64,000 nt of DNA from Bacteroides intestinalis (GTDB lineage: Bacteria > Bacteroidota > Bacteroidia > Bacteroidales > Bacteroidaceae): contig NZ_QRZF01000002.1 in assembly GCF_003464595.1 (NCBI RefSeq), forward strand, positions 500,709 through 564,708, given 5' to 3'. The notes beneath the pieces were generated by a model, which was given only the letters and a program-made list of their open reading frames with translations, did not search any database and was not told where the DNA came from. Shown in pieces: positions 20,235 through 29,483 of the stretch. Position numbers and translations under genes: made by a program. Every line of letters begins with the position of its first letter. The stretch's first letter is position 1.

Positions 20235-20247
20235 GAAAGAGAAGCAT

Positions 20248-23200
20248 ATGAGAATAAACCATTTGATTCTTAATATATTATTGGGGAGTATTGTATTCTG
20301 TGCGACTGGAATTCAAGCTTTTGCACAATCAGTGATTCCTGTTCCGTTGAAAGCGGAACAAAAAGAGGGAATATTCCGTATTACAGAAACTACCCAATTG
20401 TATACTAACCTTAAAGGAGAGGAGAGAAGAACTTTAGAAGACTATCTGACTACTCTTTCCCGTCCGTTTAATATCGGTATAAATGAGGAAGAAGATATAC
20501 GTGAGAATGTAATCATTCTACGAAAAGTAAAAGTGGCTGGGCATAGTACTCTAAAATATCCTGAAAGCTATTCTCTGAAAGTAACCCCCCATCAGATATT
20601 GATTCAGGCAAGTACGGATGCTGGGCTTTTCTATGGCTTGCAGACATTGATACAATTAACCGAATCTGCAGGTACAGCAGGGTGGACTGTACAGTCCACC
20701 TATATAGAAGATGCTCCTCGTTTTGACTATCGTGGTTTCATGATGGACGTTTCCAGGCATTTCCGCTCCAAGGAATTTGTAAAGAAACAAATAGACGTAC
20801 TGGCACGGTATAAATTAAACCGTTTACATTTGCATTTGGCAGATGGTGCCGGTTGGCGGATTGAAATCAAGAAATATCCCCGGCTTACGGAATTTGCGGC
20901 TTGGCGACCTCAGGCTACTTGGAAAGAGTGGTGGTTTGGTGAGAACAACCGCAAATATTGCGAACAGAATGATCCTCGTGCTCATGGAGGATTTTTTACT
21001 CAGGATGATATTCGGGAATTATTGAAGTATGCCGCAGAACGGCATATTGTCATTATTCCTGAAATTGAGATGCCTGCACATTCTGAGGAGGTTTTGGCTG
21101 CTTATCCTGAATTATCATGTGCAGGTGAACCTTATAAGAATGACGATTTTTGTGTGGGTAATGAACAGACTTTTACTTTCCTTGAAGAAGTATTGACTGA
21201 AATTATGGAGTTGTTTCCATCCGAATATATTCATGTCGGAGGAGATGAGGCTGGTAAGAGAGCCTGGAAAACATGCCCTAAATGCCAGCAACGTATGAAA
21301 GAAAACAACCTTAAGGATGTTAATGAGTTGCAAAGTTATCTTATTCACCGGATTGAAGTGTTTCTTAATGCTCACGGGAGAAAACTTCTGGGTTGGGATG
21401 AGATAATGGAAGGTGGTTTGGCTCCCAATGCCACAGTTATGTCGTGGCGGGGAGAAGAAGGAGGGCTTAATGCGGTCAGAATGGGACATCGCGCTATTAT
21501 GACTCCCGGTGATTATTGCTATTTGGATAAATATCAGGATGCTCCTTTTTCGCAACCGGAAGCTATAGGCGGATACCTACCTCTTTCGCAGATCTATTCT
21601 TACAATCCTGTTCCTGAAGCATTGATTTCTGATGAAGCAAAACTGATTTATGGAGTACAAGCTAATTTGTGGGCCGAATACATTCCTACTGATGAATATT
21701 ATGAGTATATGCTTTATCCCCGCCTTCTTGCTTTAGCGGAAGTGGCATGGAGTGCCCCCCAACGTAAATCTTACCCAGATTTCCATACACGTGCACTGAG
21801 TGCTGTGGAATGGCTGCGTAAACAGGGATATCATCCGTTTGATTTAAAAAATGAAATAGGCCATCGTCCGGAAGCTACGCATCCCATCAGGCATTTGGCA
21901 TTCGGCAAATCGGTAAAGTATAATGCACCTTATAATGCATCTTATTCTGCTCAGGGAGATAAGACCCTTACCGACGGTATCCGTGGTGACTGGACCTATT
22001 CAGATGGTGCTTGGCAAGGCTTTATTTCGCGAAATCGCTTGGACGTGACGATAGACCTGGAGACTGAAACGGAGATTAATTCTATTAGTGCCGACTTCAT
22101 GCAGATGGTGGGGCCGGAGGTTTTTCTTCCTGTTGAGGTCATTATTTCCGCATCTTCTGATGGTACTGATTTTACTGAATTAGCGCGTATTACGCATGAA
22201 ATAGTGAAATCGGATACTATTGAGAGAATGGGTTGGCAGGGAGATAAGCGTGCGCGATATGTACGTGTTCAGGCTCACGCCGGTAAAGAATTTGGTGGCT
22301 GGATATTTACGGATGAAATTGTGGTAGAAGCCAATCCGGAAGTACGTACAGAATATACTTTTGAGAAGGGCTGGAAATTTACCCGTGAAGATAATATTGG
22401 CAAATTCAGCGGCAAAGAGTATGATGATACGCGGTGGCAATCGGTCACAGTTCCGCATGACTGGGCTATTTATGGACCTTTTAGTGTGAACAATGACAAG
22501 CAGAAAGTGGCTATTACCCAAGACGGCCAGAAGGAGGCGTTGGAACATGCCGGACGTACGGGAGGATTGCCTTTTGTGGGCGTAGGCTGGTATCGTCTGA
22601 AGTTTGATGTACCGGATTTTTCTGCCGGTAAGACGGCGACGTTGATATTTGATGGTGCTATGAGCCATGCCCGTATATATATTAATGGGCAGGAAGTCGG
22701 TTATTGGCCTTATGGTTACAATTCCTTTTATCTGGATGTTACTCCTTATTTAAGGCCGGATGAGAATATACTGGCAGTTCGTTTGGAAAATGAAACGGAA
22801 TCATCGCGTTGGTATCCGGGAGCCGGCTTGTATCGTAATGTCCATTTGGTAATTAATGAGGATGCACATATTCCGGTGTGGGGAACACAACTCACGACTC
22901 CTGTGATAGATAAGGGGTATGCCAAAGTAAACCTGAAAACCAGTCTGGTTGTTCCAGCTGGCAAGGCGTTTACTGATTATCGTATTGTGACGGAACTAAA
23001 GGATGCAAGCGGTAAGGTAGTGGCTACAGGTGAGAAACCGGGTACAAAATATGATAACGAGGTTTTTGAACAAGAGCTTCTTGTAGACAATCCGTCACTG
23101 TGGTCGCCCGATTCTCCTGTACTTTATTCGGCAGTATCCAGAATTTATGAAGGGAATCAGCTGAAGGATAAGTATATTACTTCGTTCGGTATCCGTAGTA

Positions 23201-24777
23201 TTGAGATTATTCCAGATAAGGGGTTCTATCTGAACGGGCAGCGCCTTGCATTTAAAGGTGTATGCAATCATCATGACTTAGGTCCTTTGGGAGGCATAGC
23301 CAATGAGGCAGGCATACGCCGTCAGATACGTATTTTGAAAAATATGGGTTGTAATGCTATCCGCACTTCCCACAATATGCCTGCGCCGGAACTGATACGT
23401 GCCTGTGATGAACTGGGCATGATGGTGATGGCGGAATCATTTGATGAATGGGAAAGTGCGAAAGTGCAGAATGGCTATCATAAAATATTTGATGAATGGG
23501 CAGAAAAGGATCTGGTGAACCTGGTCCGTCATTTCCGTAACAATCCGAGTGTCGTAATGTGGTGCATTGGCAATGAAGTTCCCGATCAGTGGAATGGTAA
23601 TCGTGGTCCCAAACTTTCTCGTTTCTTGCAGGATATTTGTCATCGGGAAGATCCTACACGTCCGGTTACTCAGGGGATGGATGCACCAGATGCAGTCGTT
23701 AATAATAATATGGCAGCTGTAATGGATGTTCCCGGCTTCAACTATCGTCCTCATAAATATCAGGAAAACTACAAGAAATTGCCGCAACAGATCATTTTAG
23801 GTAGTGAAACGGCTTCTACACTCAGCTCACGTGGGGTTTATAAATTGCCGGTTGTACGGCGTGCCATGCAGAAGTACGATGATCATCAGTCTTCATCTTA
23901 CGATGTAGAACATTGCAGTTGGTCCAACCTTCCGGAAGATGACTTCATACAGCACGAAGATTTGCCTTATTGTATTGGCGAATTCGTTTGGACCGGTTTC
24001 GATTATCTGGGTGAACCTACTCCTTATTATACAGATTGGCCCAGCCACTCTTCTTTGTTCGGCATTGTAGACCTTGCCGGATTACCTAAAGACCGTTATT
24101 ATCTTTATCGTAGTCATTGGAATAAGGAAGAAGAAACTCTTCATATATTGCCACATTGGAACTGGGAGGGGCATGAAGGAGAAGTAGTGCCGATATTTGT
24201 CTATACCAATTATCCTTCGGCAGAGCTGTTTATCAATGGTAAAAGTCAGGGCAGGCGTACCAAAGATTTGTCTGTTACGATTGAGAATAGTTCAGATTCG
24301 GCTTCTACGGTTGATCTGAAACGCCAGCAGCGGTATCGATTGATGTGGATGGACACGAAGTATGAGCCGGGTGTTGTAAAAGTCATTGCTTATGATAAAG
24401 AAGGTAAGCGTATGGCTGAAAAAGAGATGTATACGGCTGGTAAGCCCCATCATATTGAATTGATACCGGACCGTTCGCAAATTAAAGCTGATGGCAAAGA
24501 TTTGTCTTTTATAACTGTACGGGTAGTAGATAAAGATGGAAATCTTTGTCCTCTGGCAGAGAATGAAATAAGTTTCAGAGTGAAAGGTGCCGGGACATAC
24601 CAGGCAGGAGCCAACGGTAATCCGGCTTCACTTGAATCTTTTCAGGTTCCCAAGATGAAAGTTTTCAGTGGAATGATGACTGCTATCGTTTCTTCTACCG
24701 ATAAACCGGGAAGAATAACGCTGGAAGCAACCGGAAAGGGATTGGTGAAAGGAATACTGAATATTGAAAGTAAGTAA
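20248..24777 (+). CDS. GH20-GH2 fusion: beta-hexosaminidase plus beta-galactosidase-like enzyme
   Basis: About 1509 residues, starting at ATG 20248 (signal peptide ILLGSIVFCATGIQAFAQ). A TTG at 20227 overlaps the previous gene and is less likely. The N-terminal half is a GH20b domain plus GH20 barrel with the catalytic pair D333-E334 (HVGGDEAGK). A discoidin-like domain follows (about 560-700). The C-terminal half is a complete GH2 enzyme: sugar-binding domain (VPHDWAIYGPF), immunoglobulin-like domain, and a barrel with acid/base E1110 (CIGNEVPDQW) and nucleophile E1245 (CIGEFVWTGFDY). DUF4982/Big-like C-terminal domains close it. Both active sites look intact. The fusion could remove HexNAc and Gal residues in succession, for example from LacNAc-type chains. 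It is the last gene of PUL 1 and is followed by a terminator-like hairpin. Confidence 0.93.
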   Translation: MRINHLILNILLGSIVFCATGIQAFAQSVIPVPLKAEQKEGIFRITETTQLYTNLKGEERRTLEDYLTTLSRPFNIGINEEEDIRENVIILRKVKVAGHSTLKYPESYSLKVTPHQILIQASTDAGLFYGLQTLIQLTESAGTAGWTVQSTYIEDAPRFDYRGFMMDVSRHFRSKEFVKKQIDVLARYKLNRLHLHLADGAGWRIEIKKYPRLTEFAAWRPQATWKEWWFGENNRKYCEQNDPRAHGGFFTQDDIRELLKYAAERHIVIIPEIEMPAHSEEVLAAYPELSCAGEPYKNDDFCVGNEQTFTFLEEVLTEIMELFPSEYIHVGGDEAGKRAWKTCPKCQQRMKENNLKDVNELQSYLIHRIEVFLNAHGRKLLGWDEIMEGGLAPNATVMSWRGEEGGLNAVRMGHRAIMTPGDYCYLDKYQDAPFSQPEAIGGYLPLSQIYSYNPVPEALISDEAKLIYGVQANLWAEYIPTDEYYEYMLYPRLLALAEVAWSAPQRKSYPDFHTRALSAVEWLRKQGYHPFDLKNEIGHRPEATHPIRHLAFGKSVKYNAPYNASYSAQGDKTLTDGIRGDWTYSDGAWQGFISRNRLDVTIDLETETEINSISADFMQMVGPEVFLPVEVIISASSDGTDFTELARITHEIVKSDTIERMGWQGDKRARYVRVQAHAGKEFGGWIFTDEIVVEANPEVRTEYTFEKGWKFTREDNIGKFSGKEYDDTRWQSVTVPHDWAIYGPFSVNNDKQKVAITQDGQKEALEHAGRTGGLPFVGVGWYRLKFDVPDFSAGKTATLIFDGAMSHARIYINGQEVGYWPYGYNSFYLDVTPYLRPDENILAVRLENETESSRWYPGAGLYRNVHLVINEDAHIPVWGTQLTTPVIDKGYAKVNLKTSLVVPAGKAFTDYRIVTELKDASGKVVATGEKPGTKYDNEVFEQELLVDNPSLWSPDSPVLYSAVSRIYEGNQLKDKYITSFGIRSIEIIPDKGFYLNGQRLAFKGVCNHHDLGPLGGIANEAGIRRQIRILKNMGCNAIRTSHNMPAPELIRACDELGMMVMAESFDEWESAKVQNGYHKIFDEWAEKDLVNLVRHFRNNPSVVMWCIGNEVPDQWNGNRGPKLSRFLQDICHREDPTRPVTQGMDAPDAVVNNNMAAVMDVPGFNYRPHKYQENYKKLPQQIILGSETASTLSSRGVYKLPVVRRAMQKYDDHQSSSYDVEHCSWSNLPEDDFIQHEDLPYCIGEFVWTGFDYLGEPTPYYTDWPSHSSLFGIVDLAGLPKDRYYLYRSHWNKEEETLHILPHWNWEGHEGEVVPIFVYTNYPSAELFINGKSQGRRTKDLSVTIENSSDSASTVDLKRQQRYRLMWMDTKYEPGVVKVIAYDKEGKRMAEKEMYTAGKPHHIELIPDRSQIKADGKDLSFITVRVVDKDGNLCPLAENEISFRVKGAGTYQAGANGNPASLESFQVPKMKVFSGMMTAIVSSTDKPGRITLEATGKGLVKGILNIESK

Positions 24778-24782
24778 ATGAA

Positions 24783-24817
24783 ATGAGGATATATCGTTGT
24801 AGGCGGTATATCCTCAT
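24783..24817. terminator. Terminator-like hairpin after PUL 1
   Basis: ATGAGGATATA at 24783-24793 and TATATCCTCAT at 24807-24817 form a perfect 11-bp stem with a 13-base loop, followed by ATTTTAT. It lies between the convergent GH20-GH2 and aldo/keto reductase genes and could serve both strands. Confidence 0.6.
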
Positions 24818-24850
24818 ATTTTATATCCTATTATTCTATAATGGGATTTT

Positions 24851-25720
<870 letters not shown>

Positions 25721-25787
25721 TTAAAACACTTTACTTCCTTAATATCCTCGGACATTGCAGATTATTGTATTATTTTAAGCCCTTTGG

Positions 25788-25910
25788 TTATTTGCCTACT
25801 CTTTTTGCTAACTCTGCCGGATAGCGGTCGCCTGACACTGGAATAGAATTAAGCATATCATTGATCCTTGTCAACTCTTCCAGGCGTTTCAGTTTGGTGG
25901 TTCCTATTGT
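25788..25910 (-). pseudogene. C-terminal remnant of a second aldo/keto reductase
   Basis: On the minus strand the last 40 codons of an 80-codon ORF read TIGTTKLKRLEEL and then VSGDRYPAELAKRVGK. This matches the usual end of AKR13-type aldo/keto reductases (PGTTKLxRLEEN ... GxRYPExLxKxxG). The 40 codons before it show no AKR similarity and run into AT-rich promoter-like DNA, so the catalytic barrel is missing. I read it as a decayed paralogue or recombination scar, not a gene. A small protein cannot be excluded. Confidence 0.6.
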
Positions 25911-26100
25911 TTTTGATGTTGCAAAGGTAAGTGGTGAGATGAAGTTTGTAAATAGACAGATTACTGCATTACACACCATTATTACGGTTTTAAAGTATTG
26001 ATTGAATACTTGATAATGAACAGTATACACAGGTTACAGTTTCTTATACCAATATTACAGATTTTGCAGTGCAGGTGATGGAATGATGAAAGAAAACTAT

Positions 26101-26108
26101 TATTTTTG
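26101..26108 (+). promoter_or_regulatory. Candidate -7 box for the AraC gene
   Basis: TATTTTTG is a perfect match to the Bacteroides -7 pattern, 24 bases before the AraC ATG. No good TTTG box is found 19-21 bases upstream, so the promoter may need an activator. Confidence 0.35.
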
Positions 26109-26131
26109 TCATCAGATTAAATTATCAGATT

Positions 26132-27022
26132 ATGGGTACAATCGTAAAATTGAATACTGTTCAGGAGTATAATATGGCAATGGGAGTGGAGACATTGCAT
26201 CCGCTTGTTAGTGTGGTGGACTTCTCAACGTTGAAGTCCTTAAAGCATGGACGTAAGAATTTTGGTTTCTACTGTGTTTTTCTGAAACAGCTCAAGTGTG
26301 GAGAATTGTCTTATGGGCGAAGTACGTACGATTATCAGGAAGGTACACTGGTATTTGTGGCTCCGGGTCAAGTGGCGGGAGTTGATGATGATGGCGAAAC
26401 ACTGAATCCTCAAGGGTGGGTGTTGGCTTTTCATCCTGATTTGCTACGGGGTACTTCATTAGGACGTAAAATGAAAGATTACAGCTTCTTCTCTTATGAA
26501 GCCAATGAGGCTTTGCATATGTCTGAACGTGAACGGCAGATTATCCTTAATTGTTTCGTTGAAATACAAGAAGAATTGGAGCGTGCCATAGATAAGCATA
26601 GTAAAGATATTATAGCCTCTACGATTGAGCTTCTGCTGAACCATTGCCAGCGTTTCTATGACCGTCAGTTTATTACGCGTGAAAACATAAATAAAGATAT
26701 TCTGGTGCGTTTTGAAAACCTGCTCAGTGATTACTTTGAATCAGACCAACCGCAAACTGTCGGTTTACCATCCGTGCAATATGCTGCAGACCGATTGCAT
26801 CTTTCTCCTAATTATTTTGGAGATCTGATAAAGAAAGAAACAGGAAAATCAGCTCAGGAATCCATTCAGCTCTTTGTGATAGAGAAAGCAAAAGAACGGC
26901 TTTATGATGAGAATAAGACTGTCAGCGAAGTTGCCTATGAACTGGGCTTCAAGTATCCGCATCATTTAAGCCGTCTGTTTAAAAAGGTGGTGGGGATGAC
27001 ACCAAACGAGTACAGAGCGTAG
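26132..27022 (+). CDS. AraC-family transcriptional regulator
   Basis: 296 residues. The N-terminal part is a cupin-like sensing domain (about 30-130; YDYQEGTLVFVAPGQV). The C-terminal 100 residues contain the two helix-turn-helix motifs of AraC/XylS proteins (VQYAADRLHLSPNYFGDLIKK and VSEVAYELGFKYPHHLSRLFKK, then TPNEYRA). It is transcribed away from the aldo/keto reductase, which is its most likely target. The inducer is unknown. Its stop codon directly abuts that of the convergent methyltransferase. Confidence 0.94.
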   Translation: MGTIVKLNTVQEYNMAMGVETLHPLVSVVDFSTLKSLKHGRKNFGFYCVFLKQLKCGELSYGRSTYDYQEGTLVFVAPGQVAGVDDDGETLNPQGWVLAFHPDLLRGTSLGRKMKDYSFFSYEANEALHMSERERQIILNCFVEIQEELERAIDKHSKDIIASTIELLLNHCQRFYDRQFITRENINKDILVRFENLLSDYFESDQPQTVGLPSVQYAADRLHLSPNYFGDLIKKETGKSAQESIQLFVIEKAKERLYDENKTVSEVAYELGFKYPHHLSRLFKKVVGMTPNEYRA

Positions 27023-27841
27023 TTATTTAATTTTGTACCCCAACAGCGAACTGAACTTCCTGCAAATACCCGGGAATAACCCCATTAGCCTTCCGCCGAG
27101 TCCCCATCTTTTTGGGAAGAATCTCTGGTAGAGGGCCTGGTCGATAAGTTGCAGGCGTGGTTCCCAGTTTTCCACCTCATGCCCGTCTTTCAGGCCGGAG
27201 CGGATTTGGGCTTCGTGTCCCCGGAGTGAGTCGGGTTTAATATACTTGGAGTTTGCCATCATAGGCCCGCATACATCGAACCATACCTCACCACCACTGA
27301 ATCGGTCGGCCAATCGGGTGAGTAATTGTCGTACCTGCTTTTCATAGAAATACATCAGTACACCTTCGATAACAATGATAAACTCTCCTTCGGGATGCTT
27401 TTTACGAAGATCATCCATCCATTGGGTTTCTAACAAAGAACCGGCTATGTAATGATCTCCCTCAGGTGCCGGTAGTAAATCATGTCGCAAGTCGATTACT
27501 TCGGGTAAATCCATTTCATAGAATATGGCTTTGTCGTGTTCTTCAATACGTTGATAGCGGGTATCCAGTCCGCAACCTACATTCACTACAATTGGATTCC
27601 TTCGTGTGGCAATGAAGCGTCGGATAGCATTATCAAAGTATAATCCACGTACGACACATCCTATGGCACTCAATTTGGCACTATCAAATTTGGAGTAGTC
27701 ATATTCGATACTTTCTACCAGTTGTTCGGCTTGCCGATCACGCAAAATGGCATCTTTCCGGCGACTTTCTTTGGCTCTCATGTAAAGAGGTATCAGCAGT
27801 GTCTCAGCTACTACACTCTTAAATTCATATTTCTTTTTCAT
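27023..27841 (-). CDS. Class I SAM-dependent methyltransferase (LCMT-like)
   Basis: 272 residues from ATG 27841 (MKKKYEFKSVVAETLLIPL). The SAM-binding loop is VVNVGCGLDTRYQRI (about residue 85). The following acidic strand YEMDLPEV and the motif VIEGVLMYF match the leucine carboxyl methyltransferase family (PF04072), whose bacterial members methylate small-molecule or peptide carboxylates or hydroxyls. An in-frame ATG at 27979 would add 46 residues that look non-conserved and that span a terminator-like hairpin, so I place them in the leader. The substrate is unknown. Confidence 0.88.
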   Translation of the reverse strand: MKKKYEFKSVVAETLLIPLYMRAKESRRKDAILRDRQAEQLVESIEYDYSKFDSAKLSAIGCVVRGLYFDNAIRRFIATRRNPIVVNVGCGLDTRYQRIEEHDKAIFYEMDLPEVIDLRHDLLPAPEGDHYIAGSLLETQWMDDLRKKHPEGEFIIVIEGVLMYFYEKQVRQLLTRLADRFSGGEVWFDVCGPMMANSKYIKPDSLRGHEAQIRSGLKDGHEVENWEPRLQLIDQALYQRFFPKRWGLGGRLMGLFPGICRKFSSLLGYKIK

Positions 27842-27905
27842 TTTTATTGGGGAATTATTGGAATTAATACGATCTGGCAAAAAAGAACAATATTCAAATT
27901 CATTC

Positions 27906-27948
27906 AAAAAAAAGAGAGAACTTATACTTTGATAAATTCTCTCTTTTT
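27906..27948 (-). terminator. Terminator-like hairpin in methyltransferase leader (possible attenuator)
   Basis: The arms 27909-27920 and 27937-27948 are perfectly complementary over 12 bp (AAAAAGAGAGAA and TTCTCTCTTTTT) with a 16-base loop. On the minus strand the stem ends in an uninterrupted T run, as in an intrinsic terminator. It lies 65 bases before the methyltransferase ATG and downstream of its candidate promoter, so it could attenuate that gene. Confidence 0.5.
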
Positions 27949-28000
27949 GCTGTTCCTCACATTTTCTTCCGGGGTCCATAGGCTACTTCTATTTTTTTGC

Positions 28001-28032
28001 CAAAGTTACAGTTCTTGAGTAAAGCAGACAAT
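28001..28032 (-). promoter_or_regulatory. Candidate promoter for the methyltransferase
   Basis: On the minus strand TAACTTTG (28001-28008) is a perfect -7 box. ATTG (28029-28032) lies 20 bases upstream and differs from TTTG by one base. This gives a leader of about 150 bases that contains the hairpin at 27906-27948. Confidence 0.5.
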
Positions 28033-28431
28033 ACCTAAAAGTAGGGAAATTGTGTTTTGACTTATACCTATCAAGAATGAAGCAAATTATCAATATTATC
28101 AGCTGTTTGTCCTAATTTATCAACGCGTAAAGGGCGTTCTGTAATAGCTTGAATATTAATGCGTTATAATGAACCTATCTCAGTATACGACTAAGGCACC
28201 CTAAGTATGATACTGAGGTACCCTAAGTATCATACTGAGATACCCTCAATATACGACTCTGCTTTTGAATTGTACTTTTTGTAAGTAACTTTTAAAGTAA
28301 GTCGCAGAATTATCATATAAGTCAAAATAGAGTAGTCATTCGCTTTTATACCTTACTTTTTCGTTTTGATTCTTTGGTTCTGCCAAGTCTCAAAAAAAAT
28401 ATCTTTCTTTGTAGAAAAGAAGAAATGGTTT
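28033..28431. other. Intergenic region upstream of the LytS-like kinase
   Basis: About 400 bases without a credible gene. The notable content is the 22-bp tandem repeat at 28182-28261. The 170 bases between the repeat and the kinase ATG are AT-rich with no clear promoter match. Confidence 0.6.
28182..28261. repeat. 22-bp tandem repeat array with palindromic cores
   Basis: Three full units (28182-28203, 28204-28225, 28226-28247) and a partial fourth. Each unit opens with AGTAT or AATAT, has ACT six positions later and ends ACCCTA or ACCCTC. In units 2 and 3 the core is a perfect odd palindrome (AGTATGATACT and AGTATCATACT). These two cores are also complementary to each other, giving an 11-bp stem. 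The 22-base period is two DNA turns and fits cooperative protein binding. Confidence 0.75.
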
Positions 28432-29463
28432 ATGCTCTCATTTGATACTTATATAAGTCGTAAACTGCCGCTGGTCGGTCTGATTAGTGCAGTCTTTATC
28501 ATATACCCTAATATAGCCTGTCTGCCCTGGGATATAAAATTTCTGGAAGGAGCAAGTTGTACGGGTTTTTATTGGTATTTTGTTTATCGTTTCTTTTTCT
28601 TCTGGGGACTGATTTGTCTGTTGTTACGTTATAATTTGCGACAACTGTCGACAGCGCAGTTTAAGGAACGTTTTGGCCGTAACTTCTTATATTCATTGGC
28701 TGCCTATGCAGGCTTTGCGTCTATTTCCTATTGGATTCACTCTTATGGTATCCGTACTGATTTTCTGGGTAGTACATTGATCTCCCAATTCTTTATTCTG
28801 TGTTCTCTGTGTACGTTGATCGGGCATATTTCCATGTTATACTCCACGCAGCGTGAAAAAGAGCGTGAGATAGAACGTCTACGTATAGAGAATCTGCAAA
28901 GCCGATGTGATGCGTTGGCTAATCAGATCAATCCGCATTTTTTCTTTAACTCCTTGAATGGAGTGCAATCGCTTATTCGGAAGAAGGATGATGAAAAAAC
29001 GTTGATGTATGTGCATGAATTATCTGATATCTTCCGTTATATTCTTCAAAGTGATAAGAGAGGACTGGTTACTTTGAGGGAAGAACTGGAATTTATTCAA
29101 TCTTTCCGTTATGTGATGGAAGTACGCTTTGCCAATAAACTGGTTTTCTCGATCCTGGTGGATGAGGCTATGCAGGATGAACTGACGTTGCCTGTGCTAT
29201 CACTGCTTCCGTTGGTAGAGAATGTGACCGTTCATAATATGATAGACAGTGAGCATAAAATGGAAATTACCATCAGGCTGAACGAGCAAAAAGAACTGGT
29301 GGTGAGTAATCCCATTTATCCTAAATTGTCTCCTCCTGATACGAACGGAACCGGGCTGAAAAATCTGGAAAGCCGTTTTACCTTGTTGATGAACAGACAA
29401 ATACGGATAGAATGTGATGAAAATACATTCAGAGTATATCTTCCTTTAAATAAACAGAACTGA
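28432..29463 (+). CDS. LytS-type sensor histidine kinase
   Basis: 343 residues from ATG 28432; a TTG at 28366 is in frame but unlikely. Four hydrophobic segments in the first 145 residues (for example LVGLISAVFIIYPNIACL) form the membrane sensor. The His_kinase (PF06580) domain has the phospho-acceptor H169 in NQINPHFFFNSLNG. A truncated ATPase domain ends with TNGTGLKNLESRFTLL (G-box). It phosphorylates a LytTR regulator, here encoded 20 bases downstream. No periplasmic ligand domain is visible, so the signal is probably sensed in or at the membrane. Confidence 0.93.
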   Translation: MLSFDTYISRKLPLVGLISAVFIIYPNIACLPWDIKFLEGASCTGFYWYFVYRFFFFWGLICLLLRYNLRQLSTAQFKERFGRNFLYSLAAYAGFASISYWIHSYGIRTDFLGSTLISQFFILCSLCTLIGHISMLYSTQREKEREIERLRIENLQSRCDALANQINPHFFFNSLNGVQSLIRKKDDEKTLMYVHELSDIFRYILQSDKRGLVTLREELEFIQSFRYVMEVRFANKLVFSILVDEAMQDELTLPVLSLLPLVENVTVHNMIDSEHKMEITIRLNEQKELVVSNPIYPKLSPPDTNGTGLKNLESRFTLLMNRQIRIECDENTFRVYLPLNKQN

Positions 29464-29483
29464 CATCAAAATTGCATAGAGAT

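Noticed and set aside
20227..20247. TTG start for the GH20-GH2 gene overlapping the previous stop
   Set aside because: ATG at 20248 starts directly before a standard signal peptide; the seven added residues (TEKEKHM) are charged and not needed.
27842..27979. Extended N-terminus of the methyltransferase from ATG 27979
   Set aside because: The added 46 residues look non-conserved, include the terminator-like stem and begin close to the likely transcription start; kept only as an alternative.
28366..28431. TTG start for the LytS-like kinase
   Set aside because: The extra residues are not membrane-like or conserved; ATG 28432 gives a normal N-terminus.
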